Shown one piece after another: positions 18,568-24,549 of a stretch of DNA of 64,000 bases (position 1 is the first letter of the stretch; each line of letters begins with the position of its first letter). The position numbers and the translations under genes were made by a program. Source of the stretch: Engelhardtia mirabilis (GTDB lineage Bacteria; Planctomycetota; UBA1135; GCA-002686595); the NCBI GenBank assembly GCA_007751255.1, contig CP036296.1, positions 6,820,001 to 6,884,000 on the forward strand, given 5' to 3'. The notes beneath the pieces were generated by a model. The model was not told where the DNA came from. It did not search any database and saw only the letters and a program-made list of their open reading frames with translations.

Positions 18568-19350
18568 TCAGCGGATGAGTTGGCCGACCTGCTGCAGCAT
18601 CTCGTCGGCCACCCGGATCGTCCGGCTGTTGACCTCGTAGTTGCGCTGGGCCTGGATCAGCTCGATCAGCTCCTCGACGATCTGCACGTTCGAGCGCTCG
18701 CGGAAGTTCTGCCGCAGGAAGCCGGCGCCGGCGTCGCCGGGCACCGTCTGCTGGGCGGGGCCGGAGCTGAGCGTCTCGGAGAAGAGGTTGGCGTCGGTGG
18801 CCTTGAGGCCGCCGACGTTGGCGAAGCGGAAGATCTGGATCGCGCCGACGTTGGTGCGACCGCCCGAGGAGGTCTCGCCGGAGACGCTGCCGTCCTGGCC
18901 CACGGCGATGCTGGTCAGACCGTCGATCTTGATCTGCGGATCGAGGCGATAGCCGTCGGCGGTGACCACCGTACCGTCGCCGTCCTGGCGGAAGGAACCG
19001 TCCCGGGTGTAGCGGAACTCGCCGTTGCCGAGCTGCACGCGGAAGTAGCCGGGGCCGTTGATGGCGATGTCGAGCGGGTTGTTGGTCAACTCGAGGTCGC
19101 CCTGCTCGTGGAGTTTGAGCGAGCTGCCGACCTCGACCCCGGAGCCGACCTGCAGGCCGGTGGGGTTGGAGAAGTTGCCCGCGGTGGCGGCGCCCGGCTC
19201 GCGATAGGTGCGGTACAGGGCGGTGCGGAACGACAGTTGGTCGCGTTTGAACGAGGTCGTGTTCACGTTCGCGATGTTGTTCGCGATCGTGTCGACGTTC
19301 ATCTGCTGGGCGGTCATGCCCGAGGCGGCGGTGCGCATGGCGCGGATCAT
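18568..19350 (-). CDS. flgG: Flagellar distal rod protein FlgG
   Basis: This product is 260 residues, the normal length. The N-terminus (MIRAMRTAASGMTAQQMNVD, then TIANNIANVNTTSFKRDQ), the central NGPGYFRVQLGNGEFRYTRDG and the C-terminal SNVQIVEELIELIQAQRNYE are exact FlgG landmarks. It forms the distal rod through the P and L rings. It is translated right after flgF with a gap of about 28 bases. Confidence 0.97.
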   Translation of the reverse strand: MIRAMRTAASGMTAQQMNVDTIANNIANVNTTSFKRDQLSFRTALYRTYREPGAATAGNFSNPTGLQVGSGVEVGSSLKLHEQGDLELTNNPLDIAINGPGYFRVQLGNGEFRYTRDGSFRQDGDGTVVTADGYRLDPQIKIDGLTSIAVGQDGSVSGETSSGGRTNVGAIQIFRFANVGGLKATDANLFSETLSSGPAQQTVPGDAGAGFLRQNFRERSNVQIVEELIELIQAQRNYEVNSRTIRVADEMLQQVGQLIR

Positions 19351-19378
19351 CGATCAGTCTCCGTTGGGGGGCCGTGGT

Positions 19379-20083
19379 TCAGGAACGACCCTGGTTGAGC
19401 CGGCGGTAGCTCTGGTCGATCTGCGTGACGGCCTTCGAGGCGATCTCGTAGGCCCGCTGGTTCTCGACGAGGTCGATCAGCTCGACCACTCCCTCCGAGT
19501 TGGAGCGCTCCAGGAAGCCCTGGCGCACTTGGGCGTCGGGCGGGACCTGCTGGGCCTTGGGCCGGGCGAGCCAGTAGCCCGCGCTGGTCTCATTCAGGTC
19601 GCGCTTGTCGGCGAAGGCCACCAACTTCAGGCGGCCGATGCTGACCAGGCCCTGGTAGACCTGGCCGTTGTCGTCGATCACCGGGGCCTCGCCGCTGGGG
19701 TTGAGAGCAACCTCCTGGTTCTCCCAGGCCATCGGGTAGCCCTCGGCCGTGGTCAGGTTCCCATCGGCGTCGAAGGACAGGCGCCCGACGCGGGTGTAGA
19801 CCTCGCCCTCGGGTGACTCGGCGGCGAAGAAGCCCTCACCCATCAGGGCCAGGTGGAAGTCGTCGCCGGTCTGATCGAGGCCGCCCTGGCCGTGGTCGAC
19901 CCAACCGCGGGTGCCGATGGCTCGGGTCTGGCCGAAGTCGGTGTGGGCGTCGAACAGCTTGGCGCTGGGGCTGCGGCGCTTGTAGCCGTGGGTGCCGAGG
20001 TTGGAGAGGTTGTGGGCCAGCACGTCGAGCGAGCGCAGGGAACTGCGCATCGAGCCGACGGCGGAGTAGAGACCGGAATCCAT
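19379..20083 (-). CDS. flgF: Flagellar proximal rod protein FlgF
   Basis: This is a rod protein of 234 residues. The N-terminus (MDSGLYSAVGSMRSSLRSLD, then VLAHNLSNLGTHGYKR) and the C-terminus (SNSEGVVELIDLVENQRAYEIASKAV) are the rod/hook family ends. The middle (LMGEGFFAAESPEGEVYTRVG) matches the FlgF/FlgG core. It is shorter than FlgG and opens the operon, as FlgF commonly does. A perfect sigma-54 promoter lies so close that the predicted transcript starts about one base before this ATG, giving a leaderless or nearly leaderless mRNA. The N-terminal match means a later start is unlikely. Confidence 0.9.
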   Translation of the reverse strand: MDSGLYSAVGSMRSSLRSLDVLAHNLSNLGTHGYKRRSPSAKLFDAHTDFGQTRAIGTRGWVDHGQGGLDQTGDDFHLALMGEGFFAAESPEGEVYTRVGRLSFDADGNLTTAEGYPMAWENQEVALNPSGEAPVIDDNGQVYQGLVSIGRLKLVAFADKRDLNETSAGYWLARPKAQQVPPDAQVRQGFLERSNSEGVVELIDLVENQRAYEIASKAVTQIDQSYRRLNQGRS

Positions 20084-20095
20084 ACCGGTCAGGTC

Positions 20096-20110
20096 GCAAG
20101 CGCGGTGCCA
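20096..20110 (-). promoter_or_regulatory. Sigma-54 promoter of the flgF operon
   Basis: On the minus strand the site reads TGGCAC-CGCGC-TTGC, a perfect match to the -24/-12 consensus with correct spacing. If the last C is at -12, the transcript starts near 20084, one base before the flgF ATG. The flanks (TTGGCACC...GCTTGCGACC) are shared with the fliK promoter. No GC-poor upstream region is needed for this type of promoter. Confidence 0.85.
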
Positions 20111-20172
20111 AGCGACCGGTGGGCCCACAGGGCCCGTAGGGGCGTCCGGGAGCCGCGAGCACGCCCGTCGCG

Positions 20173-20226
20173 GGAAAGTCCTTCCGCCCGGCAAGCGCCG
20201 AGGTTTCTCCCGGGGAAGGACTTTCC
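20173..20226. repeat. Inverted repeat GGAAAGTCCTTCC
   Basis: GGAAAGTCCTTCC (20173-20185) and its exact complement GGAAGGACTTTCC (20214-20226) are 28 bases apart and extend by CCCGG on the inner side. It lies 60-130 bases upstream of the sigma-54 promoter of flgF, the distance at which enhancer-binding proteins normally bind, so it may be an activator site as well as a hairpin. Confidence 0.55.
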
Positions 20227-20262
20227 GGTGGCCGGGTCGCTCTCGCGCGGTCGTGGGGCGGT

Positions 20263-20437
20263 CGTACTGGTCGTACGGTGCCGCGACCATTTTGGTCGTA
20301 CTGGTCGTACGGTGCCGCGACCATTTGGCCCATCGGCGCGCAAGCGCTCCCGATTCGCAGCGCCGCTGATCGCCGATGGGCCAAATGGTCGCGGCACCGT
20401 ACGACCAAAATGGTCGCGGCACCGTACGACCAGTACG
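20263..20437. repeat. Long near-perfect hairpin with internal direct repeats
   Basis: The left arm 20263-20338 (76 bases) and right arm 20371-20437 (67 bases) are fully complementary except for one extra 9-base unit TACTGGTCG in the left arm; the loop is 32 bases. Each arm contains two copies of the unit GGTGCCGCGACCA with CGTACG-rich spacers. It lies between the flgE stop and the flgF promoter. It could end transcription from flgE, but its size is far beyond a normal terminator. Confidence 0.9.
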
Positions 20438-20450
20438 CCCGAACGAAAGC

Positions 20451-20480
20451 GACCCGCACCGGTCGGGGCCGGTGCGGGTC
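20451..20480 (-). terminator. Hairpin downstream of flgE
   Basis: GACCCGCACCGG (20451-20462) pairs perfectly with CCGGTGCGGGTC (20469-20480) around a six-base loop. A second, weaker hairpin around CTAGGGCTAG lies at about 20492-20517. Both follow the flgE stop in the direction of transcription. There is no T-run, so intrinsic termination is only likely, not certain. Confidence 0.5.
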
Positions 20481-20519
20481 GCCAGGGACCTCAGGGGGCT
20501 AGGGCTAGCGCCCCTGGGG

Positions 20520-22445
20520 TCAGACCACGTTGACGACTTCCTCCAGGAGCTGGTCCTGGACCGAGATGATCCGCGCATTGGCCTGGAAGCCGCGCTGGGC
20601 CTGGATCAGGCGCACGAACTCCGCGGCCGAGTCGACGTTGGACTGCTCCAGGGCGCCGCCGATCACCTCACCTGCGCCGTTGCCGGCCCCCGCAGCCGTC
20701 AGGCGCTGGCCGCTGTTGGAGGTCTCGCCCCAGTAGCTGTTGCCGAGCTCCTCCAGGCCGCGCGGGTTGGTGAACGTCGTCACGCCGATGGCGCCCAGGT
20801 CGACGCTCTGGCCGTTGGTGTAGAAGCCCTCGATCGCACCGTCGGTGCCGACCGAGATGCTGGCCAGGGTGCCGGCGCCGTAGCCGTTCTGACCCGAGGC
20901 CACCAGGTTGGTGGCCGAGCCGAACTGCGTGATGCCGTCGAAGCTGCCCGCCTCACCGAAGGTCAGCTTGATGTTCTGACTCGAGCCACCGTTGAACTGG
21001 ATCGTGATGTCGGCCGAGGGCGGTGTCTGCAGCGAACCGTTCTCGTTGAAGCGGATGTTGGAGACGGTGCCCGCGGTGACGGTTCCCGAGCTACTGGGGA
21101 GCGAGGCGGTCATGGTCCAGGAGTTGTCGTCCTGGCGCACGTAGTCGAAGGAGAGGATGTGGCTGCCGCCCGCGGGGTCGAAGACCTCCATCGAGGTGGT
21201 GACCGTGTCCGGGCCGGCACCGTTGGTGGTCACGGCGAAGGCCGCCGTGGCCCATTGGCTCTGGCCCACCTGGCCGTTGCCGTCGCTGATCACGAGGCTG
21301 AGGTCGGACTCGCCGCTCTCTTCCGCGCTGAAGACCAACTTGCCGGCGCTGGCGTCGAAGCTGGCCTCGGCGCTCGAGAACTGGGCGTTCACGAAGTCGA
21401 CCAGGTCCTGCATCGTCGTGCCGTCGGTCCCGTAGACGAAGGTCGCCTGGACGATCGAGCCGTCAGCCTCGGTGCCGCTGATCTCGAGCGTGTCCCCGTT
21501 CAGGTAGTCCGCGTCGTTGAGCGTGAGCAGATTGAGGTTCGATGACAGGCCGGCCAGGGTCTCGGTGCCCGCCACCAACGTCGTCGACAGCCCCACGGCG
21601 CCCGCCAGGTCCTTGCCCGCGGCGCCCGGCGTGACCTTGATCGTCGACTTCTCCCCGGTCTTGTCGCTGACCATCGAGAGCGACTGGTCGGCGTTGACCG
21701 TGGCGGTGATGTGGTCGAGCTTGTTGACTTCGTCGGCCACGTCCTGGGCGGTGACCACACCCGAGGCGGGGACCGAGATCGAGACCAGCTGGGGTGCGCC
21801 CCCGTTGATCGCCAGCTCCATGGTGTAGGCCTCGCCCGCGGGCAGCGTGAAGGGCCCCGTCGCGCCGCCGGTGATCGAGGCCGCCGTGCCCTCGTAGATG
21901 GCCGAGGCGCTGGAGAGCGTCTCCGCCAGGGGGCCGGTGATCTCCGAGGGCAGGTTGCCCTCGAACTGCATGGCCGAGGTGGTCTTGGGCGGGACGACAC
22001 CGGTGGAGTCGATCTTGATCGCCTGACCGTTGGGATTGAGCACGCGGTAGCCGGTGCGCTGGTCGACGAGGTTGTCCTTCGAGTCCAGGCTGAACGATCC
22101 GACGCGACTGAACACGTCTCGGTTGCCGTCGAAGAGGGTGAAGTAGCCCTCGCCGAGCATGGCCAGGTCGAAGGTGCGCCCGGTGATGTCGAGCGCGCCC
22201 TGGCCCAGGTCGCGGTCGACCATGGCGAGCTGTGCGCCGAGGCCGACCTGCATCGGATCCGTGCCGCCGAGGGAGTCCGTGGGCGGGCTGCCCTCACGCA
22301 GGGTGCGGCTGATCAGGGTCGAGAACACCGCGCGCGCCGTCTTGTAGGCCGGCGTGTTGGTGTTGGCGAGGTTGTTACCGATGACGTCGATCCAGCCTTG
22401 ATGGGCCCGCAGACCACTGAGGGCAGAGACGAGTGCACGTGTCAT
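20520..22445 (-). CDS. flgE: Flagellar hook protein FlgE
   Basis: FlgE is the major hook subunit. The 641-residue product has the N-terminal MTRALVSALSGLRAHQGWID then VIGNNLANTNTPAYKTAR, the core LAMLGEGYFTLFDGNRDVFSR, and the C-terminal SNVDSAAEFVRLIQAQRGFQ. It is longer than enterobacterial FlgE (about 400) because of Gly/Ser/Thr-rich surface domains between about 180 and 540. It lies directly after flgD, whose product is the hook cap. Confidence 0.96.
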   Translation of the reverse strand: MTRALVSALSGLRAHQGWIDVIGNNLANTNTPAYKTARAVFSTLISRTLREGSPPTDSLGGTDPMQVGLGAQLAMVDRDLGQGALDITGRTFDLAMLGEGYFTLFDGNRDVFSRVGSFSLDSKDNLVDQRTGYRVLNPNGQAIKIDSTGVVPPKTTSAMQFEGNLPSEITGPLAETLSSASAIYEGTAASITGGATGPFTLPAGEAYTMELAINGGAPQLVSISVPASGVVTAQDVADEVNKLDHITATVNADQSLSMVSDKTGEKSTIKVTPGAAGKDLAGAVGLSTTLVAGTETLAGLSSNLNLLTLNDADYLNGDTLEISGTEADGSIVQATFVYGTDGTTMQDLVDFVNAQFSSAEASFDASAGKLVFSAEESGESDLSLVISDGNGQVGQSQWATAAFAVTTNGAGPDTVTTSMEVFDPAGGSHILSFDYVRQDDNSWTMTASLPSSSGTVTAGTVSNIRFNENGSLQTPPSADITIQFNGGSSQNIKLTFGEAGSFDGITQFGSATNLVASGQNGYGAGTLASISVGTDGAIEGFYTNGQSVDLGAIGVTTFTNPRGLEELGNSYWGETSNSGQRLTAAGAGNGAGEVIGGALEQSNVDSAAEFVRLIQAQRGFQANARIISVQDQLLEEVVNVV

Positions 22446-22459
22446 GGATCAGGATCCGA

Positions 22460-22969
22460 TCAGGCGCTGGTTTCGGTGTCGGTCTCGGAGTCCGACGCGT
22501 TGTCGACGGTCGTCCCGGCCGCGTCGGAGCCGCCGTCGGCGCCCGCTTCGTGGACCGTCTCGACCCAGAAGAGCGGCACGCTGACCGGGCCCGAGATCAG
22601 GCTGGCGATGCCGTCCTGGACCTTGACCGAGTCGACGATGCCGGTGTTGCCGGCGCCGGTGTCGGGGTCCGTCCACCCGATCTCCTTGCCGATCAGGGCA
22701 CTGCCCTCGGCGAGCTGCGAGACGATCGAGTCGGCCTGACTCATGAACAAGAGGCCCTCGATGCCGGAGTTCATGGACTCGAGCTGTTCGAGGCTGGAGA
22801 AGGTCGCGAGCTGGGCCACGAAGTCCTCGTTCTTGACGGGCTCCATGGGGTCCTGGTTCTCGAGCTGACTCACCAGGAGCTTCATGAAAGCTTCCCTGTC
22901 GAGCTCCTTAGAGCCGGCGAGGCCGGAACTCGACGTGGTCGAGGTCGGCGAGGTGGCGTTGATTTCCAT
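22460..22969 (-). CDS. flgD: Hook assembly cap protein FlgD
   Basis: FlgD caps the growing hook. The 169-residue product has the conserved N-terminal block FMKLLVSQLENQDPMEPVKN then EDFVAQLATFSSLEQLESMN. The C-terminal beta domain is reduced to a region of about 60 residues with an acidic, Ser/Thr-rich tail, so this is a short FlgD. It is placed between fliK and flgE, the order found in many flagellar operons. Confidence 0.95.
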   Translation of the reverse strand: MEINATSPTSTTSSSGLAGSKELDREAFMKLLVSQLENQDPMEPVKNEDFVAQLATFSSLEQLESMNSGIEGLLFMSQADSIVSQLAEGSALIGKEIGWTDPDTGAGNTGIVDSVKVQDGIASLISGPVSVPLFWVETVHEAGADGGSDAAGTTVDNASDSETDTETSA

Positions 22970-23016
22970 GGTTGAGCTGAGGGAGGGGGTCGCGGGCGCT
23001 GAGGAGGGGGGTGAGG

Positions 23017-24081
23017 TCAGGCGTAGGTGTCGACCTCGGACGACCCGTGCCGGATGGGGCGCGGGTCGTGGTCGTTGGTGCGCTCGCCGGCCTGTGGGCC
23101 GCGGCGCCGGTCCGCGCCCGGATCGCGGCGCTCGGGCGCTCCGCTGTCCGGTCGGCGGTCGGAGGGATCGGCCAGGGTCAGGGCGACCTCGGCGGTGTCG
23201 AAGCCGGCGTCGGCCAGGGCGGCGCGCAGCTCGGGCAGGTGGCGCTGGATCAGCTCCAGGGTCTCGGGCGACTCGGCCTCCATGCGGGCCGAGACGGTGT
23301 TGCCGTCCAAGGACAGGCGCACGGTCACCCGGCCGAGCTCGCCGGGGTCGAGCTGGACCACGGCTTCACGCAGCCCCGGGCGCAGGGCCGCCTTCAATTG
23401 CTCGAGGACCCGCGCGGCGCGCTCGATGTCCGCCGCCTGGCCGGGGCGCTCGGCGGCGGCGGTGCGGGGCACGGATCGAGACCGATCCGGGTCGACGGTG
23501 GTTTGGGCGGGGGCGTCCATGCGGGCCGCACCGGGGCGGGCAGCCTGGGCGGCGGGCAGCGCAGCGGCCGGCGGCGGGGCGGCGGCCGGGCCGGGGTGCG
23601 GGCCGCCGGGGAATCCGGGCGCGGGCACGACCTGCGGGGAAGGGTCGGGACCCGGCCCGGGGCGGGCGGCCGCGTCGCCGGGGCCGCCGGTGGGGACATC
23701 TCCTCTGGCCTCCGCGCGGCGCGCGGGGGCCTCCTGCTGGGGCCGCTGGGGCCCATCGACGGGACCCTCCACCGGGTCTCGCTCGCGGCGTCCGGAGCGT
23801 CGCGGCCGCTGCTCGGCGGCCCTCTCCTCCGGGCGTTCTGCCTTGCCTTCCTCGCGACCCAGACGGCGTTCCTCCAGGCGATCCGCCCGCTGGCGGGCCT
23901 CGGCCTGCTGTTCCGAGATGTGCTCGGACTCTCTGTTCCGTCGGAGTTCGGCGCTGAAGGCGCTGTCCCGCGATCCCCTGTCGACGCCGTGGGCGGCGTC
24001 GAGGTAGGAACGGGACGGCCGCCCCGTGCCGGGCGGCCGTCCAAGGGACTCCAATCCAGAGAGACTTTCGATGGTCTCCAT
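23017..24081 (-). CDS. fliK: Hook-length control protein FliK
   Basis: FliK measures hook length and switches export specificity. The 354-residue product has a disordered Pro/Arg/Glu-rich N-terminal two thirds, which is usual for the ruler part, followed by a FliK C-terminal domain (about 235-320: VVQLDPGELGRVTVRLSLDG, then LPELRAALADAGFDTAEVAL). ATG 24081 is preferred to the in-frame ATG at 24147 because a perfect sigma-54 promoter ends 14 bases before it, so 24147 would lie upstream of the transcript start. It heads the fliK-flgD-flgE operon. Confidence 0.88.
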   Translation of the reverse strand: METIESLSGLESLGRPPGTGRPSRSYLDAAHGVDRGSRDSAFSAELRRNRESEHISEQQAEARQRADRLEERRLGREEGKAERPEERAAEQRPRRSGRRERDPVEGPVDGPQRPQQEAPARRAEARGDVPTGGPGDAAARPGPGPDPSPQVVPAPGFPGGPHPGPAAAPPPAAALPAAQAARPGAARMDAPAQTTVDPDRSRSVPRTAAAERPGQAADIERAARVLEQLKAALRPGLREAVVQLDPGELGRVTVRLSLDGNTVSARMEAESPETLELIQRHLPELRAALADAGFDTAEVALTLADPSDRRPDSGAPERRDPGADRRRGPQAGERTNDHDPRPIRHGSSEVDTYA

Positions 24082-24094
24082 GCCGAGCCTGGTC

Positions 24095-24109
24095 GCAAGC
24101 CGGGTGCCA
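24095..24109 (-). promoter_or_regulatory. Sigma-54 promoter of the fliK-flgD-flgE operon
   Basis: On the minus strand the site reads TGGCAC-CCGGC-TTGC, a perfect -24/-12 match. The predicted start near 24083 is only two bases before the fliK ATG. The flanking bases match the flgF promoter (TTGGCACC...GCTTGCGACC), which supports both as true regulatory sites. Confidence 0.85.
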
Positions 24110-24549
24110 ACCGTCGCAGGGGCCGCCGGGCCCCCGCGGGCGGTCATGCAAAGGGCCCTGGCGGCCCCCCACGGAAAGCCCTTCCTGACGGGCCCGGAAA
24201 GTCCGGAACAATCGAGAAGACCCTTCCGCCCAATCCGCTTGGCCCCGGTCCCGGACCCGTCGAGACGCCTGGAGGGCTGGTAATCGCCGCCTCATGCGGC
24301 TTCCCGGCCCGACCCCTACAACCGAAGACCCCTGCCAGTGGCGGGTTCGCCGTCATCTGGACAGGCGAACCGACCTCGGCTGGGCGGGCCAGATATGTTT
24401 CCGGTGCAGGTCACCGGGGATCTCCCACGCCCACAGAACTCCCGCTCGCTGCCGCACAACCGTGTCGGCGGGCTGGATCGCAACCACCCGTACTCCCGTC
24501 CTAGACGAGCCTGGCCCTCGGCGACCTCGTCAGCCCACAGCAAAGACGT
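24110..24549. other. Divergent intergenic region fliK / cytochrome gene
   Basis: About 440 bases separate the fliK promoter from the next plus-strand gene. Short open frames here are Pro/Arg-rich and show no family features. GGAAAGCCCTTCC at about 24174-24186 resembles the GGAAAGTCCTTCC arm upstream of the flgF promoter and lies about 70-80 bases upstream of the fliK promoter, so it may be a shared activator site. No other element was recognised. Confidence 0.4.

Noticed and set aside
20261-20440. CRISPR array
   Set aside because: The repeats are inside a palindrome with two units per arm; there are no regular unique spacers and no cas genes.
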